Numbered from the stretch's first letter, positions 22,450 to 33,917 are shown. The stretch is 64,000 nt of DNA from Datisca glomerata (GCA_003255025.1 QANY01000156.1:831639-895638); one strand, 5' to 3'. Notes: generated by a model not told the origin, from the letters alone. Translations and numbers: made by a program.

Positions 22450-23800
22450 GAAAAACTTTACAGAATAGACAAATTTTGGAGGTTGTTTTAAGAAATAGTA
22501 ATTTTTTAATAGTTTTAAGTAAATAATAAGTTTTCTAATATGTCAATAATTTTAGACTGAAATGACCATAATCTATATATGGTGTATTTAATGATTTTCA
22601 AGTATATCAGAGGTATACAGATGATATACCGATTTGAAAGATACTAGAATTAATGATGTAATTAATGCTCAAAATTTAAAATTTGAAGTACCAAATCTAT
22701 ATATGAAGTTTTGATAATTTTTCAGGTATGTCAGAGGTATATAAATTATATACTAATTTAAAAAATACTAGGATTAAGGATGTAATTAATGCTTAAAATT
22801 TGAAATACATAATCTATATATTGTGTATTTGATGATTTTTCGGGTATATCAGAAGGTATACAGATAATATACCCATTTGTAAGATACTAGAATTAAGAAT
22901 GTAATTCATGCTCAAAATTTGAAATACATAATCTATATATATTATGTTTGGTGATTTTTCGGATATATCAGTGGTATACAAATGATATATCGATTTGAAA
23001 GATGCTAAATTTAAAGATATAATTAATACTCAAAGTTTGAAATTTGAAATACATAATATAGGTGTATTTGATGATTTTTGGGTATATAGAAAGTATATAG
23101 ATGATATACTGATTTGAAAGATGCTAGAATTAAGGATGAAAATAATGCTAAAAAATTGAAAATTGAAAAATCTAATTTTTATATGATGTGTTTGATGATT
23201 TTTAGGATATATCAGAGGTATATAAACGATATACTGATTTGAAAGATGCTAGAATTAAAGATGTAATTAGTGCTCAAAATTTAAAATTTGAAATACCTAA
23301 TCTATAATTTGTGTTTGATGATTTTTTAAGTATATAAGAGGTATATAGACGAATAATTCAACAGTATAGCTTCGAAAATTGCCTATATATTATGAAAAAG
23401 AATATACATGATCTAAACTGATTTTTTCTTCAAAGTTGCTAAATATTCAGTATTTATAATGTCATTAATTTGAAAGAATATTTCTTTAATAAAATTTAGC
23501 TAATATGAAGAAAAATATAATCAATCATTAGTTTTCCCCCAAATTAATTAAAAAGAAAAATCAATAAAATAACATTTGAATTAGAAATCATTAATTACCA
23601 GATTTTAATTAATTACAAAGACCCACAAGAATAGATTATGAAATATGTATATACAAGGTTAAAACCATCAAACTATAAATTTTCAACAAATGGTTGATGA
23701 CGTGGCAATAAAAATGGTCTATTTACCTAACTTTTGAAAAAACTGTTATTTCTTAATTTGGTTTTCAAAACTTATCTATTTTGTGCAATTACTTTATATT
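22450..23800. mobile_element. Possible DNA element with inverted ends around the minisatellite
   Basis: The complement of 22455-22500 (tatttcttaaaacaacctcc, then aaaatttgtctattctgt) resembles 23737-23787 (tatttcttaatttggttttc, then aaaacttatctattttgt). The ends face each other as weak terminal inverted repeats of roughly 45 bases. There is no target duplication at these exact points, so this is tentative. Confidence 0.35.
22565..23345. repeat. 120-bp minisatellite, about 6.5 copies
   Basis: The motif (tttgatgatttttcgggtat, then atcagaggtataca, then gatttgaaagatactag, then ttaaggatgtaattaatgct) recurs with starts near 22591, 22711, 22831, 22951, 23071, 23195 and 23317, a period of 120 to 124. 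Copies are diverged by point changes and small indels. Confidence 0.93.
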
Positions 23801-24300
23801 AAAAGTGGAGAGGAGATGAAAATCATTTTTAGACAAATTTGTCCACTTATTATATGCATGACCTAAAATAACCTTATAAGTTACATGTGCCATTTAATAA
23901 TTTGTTATTTTTAAAATTATAGTAAATTGGTCAAGTAAGAATTAATTTTAAAATTCATTAATCTATTTAATAAATTTGAAAAAAAGTAACTAATAAATAA
24001 TTTTTATTAGTTGTAGCAAATTATTTCAGAAGTTATATAGAGAAATCTCAACTATGTACTAAATTACTTTTAGTAGGAAAAGTAAATGATCTCTATAAAA
24101 CTTAAATAATAGAATAATTATATATTAACAAATAACAACAATATAATATTTTCTTAATCTTACTCACATAAATTCAAGACAAATATGGAGCTAAATACAT
24201 TTCTTTTTAACATACAAAAACACATCATAATTATAAGTAATAATTATAACTAAACATATAATAGATTTATTTACACGTGCAATGCACAAATCCATTAACT
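23775..24300 (+). mobile_element. Non-autonomous Helitron-like element
   Basis: The right end shows the plant Helitron 3' pattern: a short hairpin gtgcaatgcac (about 24276-24286), about a dozen bases, then ctag followed by t. The left end is less certain; tatattaaaagtgg near 23796 resembles common plant Helitron 5' starts, and tc at 23775 would be the terminal dinucleotide. No Rep/helicase coding. Confidence 0.45.
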
Positions 24301-24404
24301 AGTACCTCTAAAATATAATAGATTTGATTTTTGTAATTTTTTTCACTGACGTGAAAGAAGATAATATATAGTCATATAATATATACTATGCAATTTCTTT
24401 GACA

Positions 24405-24540
24405 TATAAACTCCCGGACTTCATCATCTCCACTATTTTTGTTTGTGTTGAAACTGAGTTATATACCTGCGATAGTATGATTGGGCCTCCTTGTGAAGCA
24501 TATAAACCCTCGGACTTCATCATCTCCACTATTTTTGTGG
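24405..24540. repeat. Short direct duplication
   Basis: The block cggacttcatcatctccact plus atttttgt occurs twice, near 24416 and 24513, about 97 bases apart, each preceded by a diverged acatataaactc/gcatataaaccc. Confidence 0.8.
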
Positions 24541-25036
24541 TGAAATTTTGCATGTAACACTATTTCTCAGAAAAATTAATAAAAAACACAAATTAAGTAA
24601 GAAACTGCAAAAGTCAAAGAGAAGAAAAAACAGGACATCATAAGAGCATAATAAAGCCGCCATCTATACAATATTGATGAATTTAATCAAAGGAAATAAA
24701 AAAAAAACCAAAAATCAAGCAGGACTATGAATCGCGGCAAGATTGAGATAGTGGCAAAGGGAAGGTTACGGCATTTTTTTGGTTTTGCATTAAGGTTTGT
24801 TACGTGAAGAAGGAAATTTCATATCTTATTAGTGAGAACAATTTCGTCTATTTATCTGTCTATAGTAGCATATTTATTTAATTGAGCCAAAATGTACCGA
24901 GAAGCGAGCCCACAATGCTTAGCACCTCGGAGATTGCGAAGCTTGAGACAATTTTTTTTCCATCAACCATCAATTAATTATTTCCTCTTTTCACGTGCCT
25001 TGGTTTGGAAATTTTTTTTAGTAATCCTAGAATAGC

Positions 25037-25188
25037 GAATATTCAGTACTCTTCAATATCATTTGATGATACTTGTACACGTTTTGTAAATTTTAAGTAT
25101 TTATTTATTTGCTCTCCTTAAAATTTAAATAAAATATAATATTTTTAGACACGTGACAGTTGATGATATGAAGGAGTACTGAATATTC
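25037..25188. mobile_element. MITE-like hairpin, 152 bp
   Basis: Starts gaatattcagtactc and ends with its exact complement gagtactgaatattc; the similarity extends inward (tcaatatcatttgatgat against gatgatatgaa). AT-rich, no coding capacity. No certain target duplication. Confidence 0.6.
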
Positions 25189-25296
25189 AGTGCTCTATGT
25201 GTATCGAATACTTTCTCATTGGTTAGAGCATAATACATTCTTAATAACAAAATAACAATTAATATCTCAATCTCATCTTTTTATCACCACTACTTC

Positions 25297-25815
25297 TAAA
25301 TGTGGCTTAGGAGGGAAAAATATTCTTGGACATAAATTGCCCTTACCTATTGCATGAAATTCTAAATTGATAACTCTTTTGATATTTTCTCTACTAAAAT
25401 ATCATTTATCATGCCAATTATTAATTAACAATATATTAGTTGTGAAAAATTAAGAGACATTAATTTAAATGGATCAAATTTTATAAAGAATTGGGTAAGT
25501 GAATAATTTGATATTGAAATTAATACTTCAAATCTGTTATATTTTTATCTTCTTAAGTTTGTAATAGATATAAATGCGACTAAAAGGGGAAAACATATTT
25601 TGACACATGCCCTCACTATTATATAATATTCTGAATTGATATGTCTATGATATTCTCTCTACCAAAATGCATTTACTATTCTGATTAATAAAAATATATG
25701 AATTGTAAAAAATTCATAGATAAATTAGTTTAAATAAATCGAATTACATCAAAAAATTGTATAAGTGAATAATTTAATATTAAAATTAATAGTTTAAATA
25801 TTTTTAATTTTTTGA
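25297..25815. repeat. Tandem duplication of about 270 bp, diverged
   Basis: 25297-25560 and 25569-25815 share, in order, gggaaaa.atattttgacac-like, tctaaattgatatgt-like, tattctctctaccaaaat, and gtaagtgaataatttgatattgaaattaat blocks. Confidence 0.7.
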
Positions 25816-27205
25816 AGGAATAAAATCCATCTACAAAATAGTATCAAGAAACCGAAGTAGATGTCAACTTCACAATACGATCAACAATCAAATTGCACTA
25901 TCTGAGTACATCTTAAACTGAAATATTAATTAAAAAAGTTATTAAACTCTTTATAGCAACAAAATTTTTTTAACAAAAAATATCATCAATCTTTAATTGA
26001 TTGAATTTTTAGTATTTAACATAACAAGTCAGAAGGTGAGGAAACACTTTTATGTGTTATCTTATTCGTATTTTATACATATTATTTATTGTTAATTTTT
26101 TCAATTAATACAACACGCGTACAGTTGACTAGTCTTTATCTAAAACACATTCTGCCAGAAAAACTTCAAATAAGATAAATGAATGATTAAGCATTGTTTA
26201 AGTTACTTTTCTTTACTTCACAAAGAAACAGATAAATGAAAGGAAACCTCACATTACTGTAATGGTGTATGTATAACTATGGAAGAAATAACTTTGGACG
26301 AACATGGAACAATTATGAAAAATCAAAATTTTTGCTCATTTTTTAGCAGTGTATTTAACCCTACATAAAATGTAGACTAATAAATAAAAGCATATGTTTT
26401 CAATAATGAGGTGAATGTATAATTATATGAGTCACGGTACATATTTTATCACGTTATTGTACTGTTGAGCACTATACAACGTTACTCTATTCTTTATTGT
26501 GAAATTTTAAAGCTCATAAAATATCTTTTATATGTAATTGTTCAATATTAAATTTAAATTATATTTTATAATAATTTCAAAAACTATTACATTTATCTCA
26601 GTCTTAATATTACTTTCAAATATTACGCATTTTTAAGTGCCATCATTATGTGCGAATTTCTACTAGTCTATGAAAATGAATCCTCTCAGAGATTGGATGG
26701 ATAAGAGATTTTTTTGAAAGTTTTGAATAGTTAATTTTCTTTTCAACGTTGAAGATCAATTCAGGATTAAAAAATATATTTATTAAAAAGTTTTAGAAAT
26801 TTGAGTCGATTTAAGACATTAAAAAAATAAACTACATAAATCTTCTAAGAATGACTTCTCTAATTCGGATGAGCAAAGTAAAATCCAAATCCACTATATC
26901 TATATGCTCATTGAAAATAGATTATGAAGTAGTTTGTTCACCCAATTATTCAATATTTGAAGTAGTACTCATTTCTTTTTTAGGATATAATGACTAGAGT
27001 GAACAAATAGTCTTTCTTAAGTAACTCTAATTATTAAAATGACAAAATCATCTAATCTATGTAGTTGATTTATATAAACCACCACATCTATATTAGACAA
27101 GTGATCACTCAAAGATTGTTGAGTAGGTGAACTAATTAACTGAAAAGAGAAGTTTTTCCCATCTACATAAGGTGTCCAAATACCTACCTGACACCATCCT
27201 TATTA

Positions 27206-27219
27206 GCTATATATATACT
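27206..27219 (+). promoter_or_regulatory. TATA box of proline-rich gene copy 2
   Basis: gctatatatatact lies about 90-100 bases upstream of the start codon at 27309, as in copy 1. Confidence 0.7.
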
Positions 27220-27308
27220 CCAGATTAGGCCTACGCTCATTACTCAAAATCGTATCAAGCTTCTTTCCACAATCTAACACAAACACCAACACAAAGTTTC
27301 CATAAGAG

Positions 27309-27701
27309 ATGGCCTCTTCCAAGTACTTCATCGTGGCTCTCTTAGTCTCTATGGCATTGTCGAGCATCAATGGTGGCCAAGCTGCTCGTAATCTTTTGCA
27401 AGTTACAGCACCGAACCAGCCAGTTGTGCCTTCATTGCCTAAACCAATAGGGATACCACCTTTGCCTTCAATACCAACATTGCCAAATCTACCACAGCCT
27501 ACATTGCCCACAACTCAACAACCTTCATTGCCTAAGCTCTCAATTCCTCCATTGCCGAGCATGCCCACCATTCCTAACATTCCAATGGGAACATTGCCTC
27601 CTTTCCTTTCTAGTTCTTCACTTCCTAACCTTCCCTCAATCCCAACTACACTTCCTTCAATTCCTTTCTTCTCTCCTCCACCTTCAACCACTAGCCCTTA
27701 A
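27309..27701 (+). CDS. Secreted proline-rich cell-wall-type protein, copy 2
   Basis: Intact 130-residue single-exon frame. The signal peptide is residues 1 to about 25 (FIVALLVSMALSS, cut after GGQA), then ARNLLQ and a mature region of repeated Leu-Pro/Ile-Pro units (LPPLPSIPTLPNLPQPTLP, LPSMPTIPNIPMG) with a C-terminal SPPPS tail. Compared with copy 1 it lacks four residues near position 115 and carries one extra Ser near the end; about 13 base substitutions separate the two coding regions, much fewer than in the flanks. The two genes point away from each other with promoters facing the transposon-filled spacer. A cell-wall structural or signalling role is an inference from family resemblance. 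The complementary open frame on the minus strand here is an antisense shadow. Confidence 0.9.
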   Translation: MASSKYFIVALLVSMALSSINGGQAARNLLQVTAPNQPVVPSLPKPIGIPPLPSIPTLPNLPQPTLPTTQQPSLPKLSIPPLPSMPTIPNIPMGTLPPFLSSSSLPNLPSIPTTLPSIPFFSPPPSTTSP

Positions 27702-28301
27702 GTTTGTTTATAAGTTCATTACGTTTGCTATGGAGTGTTTTGGTGCTTTTGGATTTGATATGCTATGTATGTAGTGGAAGGCCATTTATGTGCACGGTTC
27801 CTTTCGTGCTGTTTTTCAGAGTTCTTTTTCCCCTCTTGTATTTGAATCATGGTTGATTTCTGTGTTTATGTAATACTTATATGTTTCTTCATATATATTT
27901 TTGGTTGTGTATTGTTTTATGTACAATTGAGCGATTACTTATTTATATACAGAATTTTGAATTGATTATTTTAGAGAAACTCTTTTTAGACAGTTCATTA
28001 GTATTAATTATATTGCACTATATATTTCTGATGTTTTTCTTTTAATTGACTAGATAGCTAACTAAATAACGAGATAGTTAGAATTACGATATTGATCATT
28101 AATGTGAGTAACCATAGTTTGTTATTTTTATTTCCAACAAATAGGTAAAATCACCCAGTGAAGAAGTATAATAAGAGTAGTAGATAGAGAATCATATGAC
28201 AGAGTATTTTAGTTGGCATCACAATAATCTTAAAAAACAACATGATAATATTTAAAAACAAGTCTTTTCGTTCTGAGTAAATATTTCATTACTTGTTCAA
28301 T

Positions 28302-28405
28302 AGCATGCCAATATTTTCTTTCTAGCTTACTTGTAGAAATACTATTTTTGTTACTAGGCATGTCAGTATTTTCTTTCTGACTTAGTTGTAAAAATACTAT
28401 GTTTA
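28302..28405. repeat. Short tandem duplication, right arm only
   Basis: gcatgccaatattttctttc plus tagcttacttgtagaaatactat is followed by a diverged second copy beginning gcatgtcagtattttctttc. The left arm has no second copy. Confidence 0.75.
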
Positions 28406-28705
28406 CCTATTGCGTCTGCCCATATAATAGTAAAGGCATTTTGTACTACGTATCCTATTTCTTACAGCATCAGTAACGTAAGATCTAGTACAGTCAGTTG
28501 CATAATGAAAACTACCAATTAAGCGTGCACTTCCTTCTTATTAATCACATTAGTATCACTTTTAACATGAAATAAGTGAACATTATAATATCAAAATGAC
28601 TCACCACTTGCTATGAATCATAGTTATATTTTCTAAAATATTTCTCAATATAATTAATGTGGCTGGTCAAAAAATTCCATCACATGTACTTGTGATTCCA
28701 ATTCA

Positions 28706-29082
28706 AAATAACATTAGCCATACCAAGTTGTTTATCAACATGGCCTTTTACATATATTTTGTCTCAATAATAATATGCAAATTAGAGTAAAAAATTAACA
28801 GATCATTAACATAGTGACTAGTAATAACATATGAATCATTATAAAGTTTATAATGATTAATATAGTGCATTTGTCATACTCATTGATCTAAAACCATTTT
28901 CAGTCATGCGTTAATAAAAAATTTTATGCAACTACTTAGAAGTTTGCTCTCTGAGCATAAATCGTTATATTTAACTATTTTTTTCTTGACCAGATTTTAT
29001 AAATCATTCAGGCTGGTTAGTATATATTTTTCACCTAAATCCCGCTTTAAAAATTAGTTTTCACATCCATTTGATATTTGAA
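28706..29082. other. No recognisable feature
   Basis: AT-rich sequence outside the inverted duplication; no coding or repeat signal was found. Confidence 0.5.
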
Positions 29083-30489
29083 TAATACCCCTGCTGCTGT
29101 TTATCCAAAATGCAAACTATGCCCATAAACTATTTTTTTCGTATTTTTATACTCTTATATGTTGATAAACTTCGAAATACATCCATCCGTGACGAGTTTT
29201 TGTTAAAGATGACACTAAAACGCACAAGAGTAGTATGTGGCTAAGTTCCGCTAACGAAATTTAGCGTTATATATTAGATAGTTTGTTTTAACCTTTATAG
29301 GCTATAATACATTTACACACCCTGCAGTATGAGTAATGAGCAAACACACCTCTACGCGTTTTTTTTCGTATCGTTATACCCATGCTCCCTTCGTCCCCAA
29401 CCATAAACCAACACAACAAAACCCATATACTTTCAACTACATATTTTCTTCTCATACATTAATCTTAGATAAAAATATGAACTGTTTTACAGAATTTCTT
29501 GGCACTGTCAGAGGCTAAGTTAAGCACACTTGCATAAATCAGTCTTTGCAAAATCGTGTTTCATTATATGGCAAAGGGGATCAACAACGCTGAAATCAAT
29601 TCAAACACAAATATATACCTTTACAAAAACAAAATACAAATATATCTTACAACATATTACATTCACATAAATTTGATAAGAAATTTATCATTGTCAATAA
29701 AAAAGAAGATAAGAAATTTAGGCTTCAAATTCAGGGAAATTATATTTTTAAGCACTAAAAAATCACTCATCTAAAAAAAATCCAGAGAAAGGGAAGAACA
29801 ACCAAAATAACAAATCCAGGTATAAAATTCAAAATTCTGATTAAACTTTGACAATAAAGGGAGAGACATAAATCCATGCAGTTGTACTAATCTACTGAAA
29901 ATAGTGATTGCAAAGAAGAATTAGAATTTGTATGACCAGCGCCAGAAAATTGACGTAAAACAATATCCACAAGGTTAAGAATGATTAAGGTTCTCAAAGG
30001 TTTTTCTCCATTGACCTCAAAGTACTTAGTACCATAAATTCACTAAGATAAAAGGAGGAAGCAAATTAATGCCGAACTACTTCGTCACCAAACATTGAGG
30101 ATGAGAATATGTGGGCTACTTATTTTGTCCATTTTATATCAACCTAACACCTTCAAATATGTGGGCTACTGGGATTACTGGACTGCTGCACAAGGGTTGT
30201 CCAATGGTGGGAAGAGGAGAATGAAGGTGAAAGTGGAGGTTTAAAAATGGTAAAATGAAGGGAGTTACTTTAATAGAAAAATTAGTGTCTAAAATGAAGG
30301 GAAACATGGCAAAAATGCCGGTAATAATGGAGATATTCTCTCTTTCGCGTAGGAAGAAGAAAGGTAAAAAATAAAATGAAATAATCATCACTCAATGGTG
30401 TATTTTGAAGTTTTTCAAACTATAAAGGTATAAAATATTTTTTAAAGGTATAGTTTACATTTTGGATAAACTCTTAGAGTATATTTTAC
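29083..30489. mobile_element. DNA transposon with about 75-bp terminal inverted repeats (Mutator-like)
   Basis: The left end (29099 onward: gtttatccaaaatgcaaact, then actatttttttcgtattttt, then aaacttcgaaatacatcca) matches the complement of the right end (30471 backward: gtttatccaaaatgtaaact, then acttcaaaatacacca). Similarity continues weakly outward to about 29083 and 30489. Length is 1.4 kb, with no transposase. Long inverted ends suggest a non-autonomous MULE, but no 9-base target duplication was established. The small open frames inside have no known motif. Confidence 0.65.
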
Positions 30490-30599
30490 AATTTAACCAT
30501 AGAAAAAGTCTAAATCAACTTTTTGCTTCAAACTTTCAGCAACAAAAACAAGTTTAGCATTATATTTTTCTTTTCATTTTTTTTGTTAAATATAAATAT

Positions 30600-31614
30600 A
30601 TTCAACAAAAGAAAAATAAATAGCTTACAATGTGCATACCCCAAGAAGACAAATAACTAAACTACTAAAGTAAATGAAAACAATAAAGGATAACTTTAGC
30701 AAGATAGAACAACAACTTTTCCCCTTTGTATTACTTACAAACCAATCAATCATACGTTTCCGACTCTGAAAGTTAATCTGAAACTGAGATAACTGACACT
30801 CTTTTCCAGATAGCTTCCACGTGTGAACAATCACAAAAAATATGTTGAATCGAATTCACACCAGACACAAAGAAGAAGCAAGACATATCCATAGTATTGT
30901 TCCATTTTCTAATATTCATTAAAGTTAAAAGGTTGTTTTTAAGAGCAAGGCAATTAATAAATGAACATTTAGGAATATAGCAAACATACAAGCATAAATG
31001 AAACATTTCCAGAAGTAATGACAACTTTAGGAAGGATGAACATACCAGCATAAAAGGGTTAAGCATTAAACAACACAGACTTTATCAACTGGAGCCGGCC
31101 TACAAATGTTAGAAATTTATTTTCTTGGGCATTTATCCGATGAATGATTCGGTCCACTAGAATATTGCACTCCACCTTAGAAAGTTTGGATGCAATCAAG
31201 GGGACACCAAGATACTGTATGGAAGGAACCAATCTGTAAGGAAAAAAATCAGCAATACTGCATTTCAACCGCTCATCCATACCACTGCAGAAAATCTGAC
31301 TTTTGTTGACATTAGGCTTCAGCTCACTCATATATTCAAAAAGATGAAGACCATTCTTAATAATTCTCACAGAGTTCAGATCACCTTTAGTGAATTTAAA
31401 TAGATCATTCGAAAAACAGATATTAACAACCCATAAATTTTTTACATCTCCAATGAAAAAAAACGGGGAGCTTAGAAGCTCTATCCAAAATACCTGTAAC
31501 ACCCTCCTACAAGCACAAACAAGTAAAGAAATAAAGGATCCGCTTATCTGATGCCTTCAACACTCTTAACAAAACCTCTAAGCTAACAATTAAGTTTGAT
31601 GGAATAGGAGGGAG
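30600..31614 (-). pseudogene. LINE, 3' part: reverse transcriptase end and zinc-binding region
   Basis: Minus-strand translation of 31502-31059 gives the LINE reverse transcriptase C-terminal part: GLHLFEYMSELKPNVNKSQ, IQYLGVPLIASKLSKVE, FLTFVGRLQLIKSVLF; 31066-30773 continues with a zf-RVT-like region (IQHIFCDCSHVEAIWKRV). The lower end near 30600 is followed by a T-rich stretch on the plus strand, the expected position of the 3' poly(A). The same LINE continues at 48627-48678 and 52961-53515; at 31614 it is cut by the CACTA element. The FADD-type catalytic box is degraded to FSND. Confidence 0.85.
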
Positions 31615-31905
31615 AACTACAAGAAACAAGGGCTTTAGCGACCAACATTTTGGTCGCTAAAACCCCAAAAAGTCGTCGCGAAAGCCTTTCGTGACGAACA
31701 AAAGTTCGTCGCTTTTGCTTCGTCAGCAAAAGTCTTTCGTGATGAATTTTTGGATCCCGTCGCATTAGCCTTTAGAGACAAAAAAACCTGGTCACGAAAT
31801 GCTTTCGCGACGAAAATAAATGTTGGCCGCGAGAACCCTTTCGCGACCAAAAAAAAATTTGGTCGCAAAAAGTTTTTTGTGACAAAAAAAATTGTCGACG
31901 ACATT
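31615..31905. repeat. CACTA left terminal and subterminal repeats
   Basis: Multiple direct and inverted copies of short motifs: tttagcgaccaa, tttggtcgctaaa, tttcgtgacgaa, ttcgcgacgaa, ttcgcgaccaaa. Such arrays are the transposase-binding regions in CACTA elements. The matching array is at 48385-48626. Confidence 0.8.
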
Positions 31906-31950
31906 GCCGACCTGTGTCGTTTAAATTTTTATCAGTGCATTAGTTTTGTT

Positions 31951-31980
31951 AAGAAAAGGGGAGGGAGGGGGAGGGAGGGA

Positions 31981-32011
<31 letters not shown>
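31951..32011. repeat. Purine tract: GGGAGG then (GA)n microsatellite
   Basis: aagaaaaggggagggagggg is followed by about 12 GA units; all purine on one strand for 60 bases. Confidence 0.95.
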
Positions 32012-32016
<5 letters not shown>

Positions 32017-32475
32017 CATAGTGGTAGAGGGGATTGTTCCAGAATTGGGTGTTCCATTAGGTCTCTGAACTGGAATTGGAACCCTCACATTGGCTGTCTG
32101 CAAGAACGCAGTAAATAGATAGATGTTCAACCTATTTCAAACAACAGCAAGCCAAGATTTATGTAACTTGTCCAGATATTAAGTAACAGGACAACCGGCA
32201 AGAATCAATATAGACATAGACTATTGAATGGCATTTGTAATAACTTCATAGAATTAAACAACAAAATAACCTATCAATTTACCCAATTTTATAGTTTGAT
32301 TAAATCAATCTGTGGGTCTTGATGGCCAAAATAACCTATAAAACAACAACTCACTCACAACTAAATCAATGGAGATAATGTACACTGAAATGAAGGAGAA
32401 AACCACCCACTTGCAAATTCCGTTCAGACCAACAAACTTACTACCATGGCAGCCGGCGAACACGCCCTTAGGAAG
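32012..32475. other. CACTA interior, left side
   Basis: No transposase or host gene motif recognised; ends at the gypsy target duplication ggaag (32471-32475). Confidence 0.5.
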
Positions 32476-33917
32476 TGTAGATACCGTATTTTATCCGCCC
32501 TAATACATGAAATATACATGCTTTATATTTTGGCTCTTTTAAAAACTAATCCAATACTAAAATAAGAAAAGTGGTCCAAAGACTAAAAAGTAAAAATTGA
32601 AAAAAGAGGACTAAAAAATAAAAATTGAAAAAAAGACTAAAAGTAAAAAAGGCAAACCCTAATTTTGCCTATAAGTAGGAATGAAGTCTTCACTTAAGAG
32701 TAGGTCTTTTGGGGAGTAAAAAAAATGGGGGGAAGTCATTTTTTAGAGTGAGAAAGAGAGGGGTTGGAAAGAGAGGTGATTTTAGAGAGAGGAAGAAGTT
32801 CTATACTTCTATTATCTTCATCTTCTTCCATTTCTTCTTCTCAAGGTAGCTTAATTGTTTGGTACATTTGTTCATAATATATTTTGTTCATCTCTCTTCT
32901 TCATATGAATGTAGTTGATATCTTTTGTATTTTTTTATATACATAAGTGCATTGTTCATTCCCTATCATTTCTCTTCATTTAAATCTTAACATTTTAATT
33001 TTATGCATTGATGATTTCTTTACAAATTGGATATTGAGATGTCTTTGTCATCAACTTAATTAATGAGGATGATGATAAAGTTTTGAGGGGTGGAAAAATT
33101 AACCAAATGTGAATCAACCCTTTTAATGGGTTGAAAGTGTACATTTGATGCAAAGATTCCCTAGGATAATTTTCTCACACGTAACAATGCATAAAATAGA
33201 GAGTAAAACATATATACAAGATTATGCAAATATTTAAGTTGTGAAACTTTCAATTTTCCTACAAAGTTTTTTTTAAAATATTATGTTCATCATTTTATGA
33301 CACTTGTTTGAACTAATTATCATTCATGATCATTCCCTTTGCTATTTGATTAGCAATGACTAATGAGGGAAGGAAAGAAAAATGGTAATTAGTGGACTAA
33401 GTAGTAAAAAAAAAGACATATTTATATTAAAGAAATATATTGTTTATTTTTCATCATTTTATTTATTTATTTANTATTCTTTTACTTCCATTTTGTTGTA
33501 ATTATTAACATTAATTTCCTTTACATGTTTATTTATTTAGCATTTTTGCATCGTCATGCTTATAATGCGATTCTTGCATTATTCCCTTATTATTATAATT
33601 AATGTTAATGTATGCGCGGATTATAATTTTAATAATTAGATTTAGATTTTGTTACTTCTATTATTTAATTTTCACTAAAAAAGGCCGACGATGGACTTTG
33701 AGATTTTTGAGATACCAAACTTCTCAAACTACTGAGGTGAGGAGCTATTCTTGGGATACCGAGAATAACTCTAATAATGCTTTGATTTAAAAGGATATGA
33801 GAATACAAAAAAAAGTAATTTTTTTTCAAAGATTTTTGAACCACCCATTAAAAGTAACTTATTTTGTTCATTTCTATGATACAAAATTCCTCAAATGGGA
33901 CATTCAAAAATAAATAA
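32476..33917 (+). repeat. Gypsy 5' LTR, truncated at its 3' end
   Basis: Parallels 44585-46286 of the 3' LTR, but the final 272 bases of the LTR and any primer-binding site are missing; homology stops at aaaaataaat. It also lacks about 265 bases present in the 3' LTR; at that point the sequence has a single undetermined base (33474). Confidence 0.88.

Larger units (their letters stand above)
22422..26665. mobile_element. 4.2-kb composite insertion in the right arm
   Basis: The left arm reads, on its complement, gattactatctatgcaaatg. The right arm reads gattacta, then 4.2 kb of foreign sequence, then tactagtctatgaaaatg, so tacta is duplicated (22417-22421 and 26661-26665). The insert has no TG/CA ends and no coding motif. 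It contains several separate parts: a 120-bp minisatellite, a Helitron-like terminus, a MITE-like hairpin and a 0.27-kb tandem duplication. The superfamily of the founding insertion is not clear. Confidence 0.7.
26666..28705. repeat. Right arm of inverted duplication, outer segment with gene copy 2
   Basis: Reverse complement of about 1-1826 of the left arm, with the proline-rich gene at the expected place. The shared blocks end near 28705, opposite the left window edge. Right-arm-specific changes include the small tandem duplication at 28302-28405. Confidence 0.9.

Noticed and set aside
30134..30391. 85-codon minus-strand open frame
   Set aside because: Inside the non-autonomous element with inverted ends; no recognisable domain.
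31635..32130. Overlapping open frames on both strands
   Set aside because: Produced by CACTA subterminal repeats and the GA microsatellite; the proteins are repeats of short motifs.
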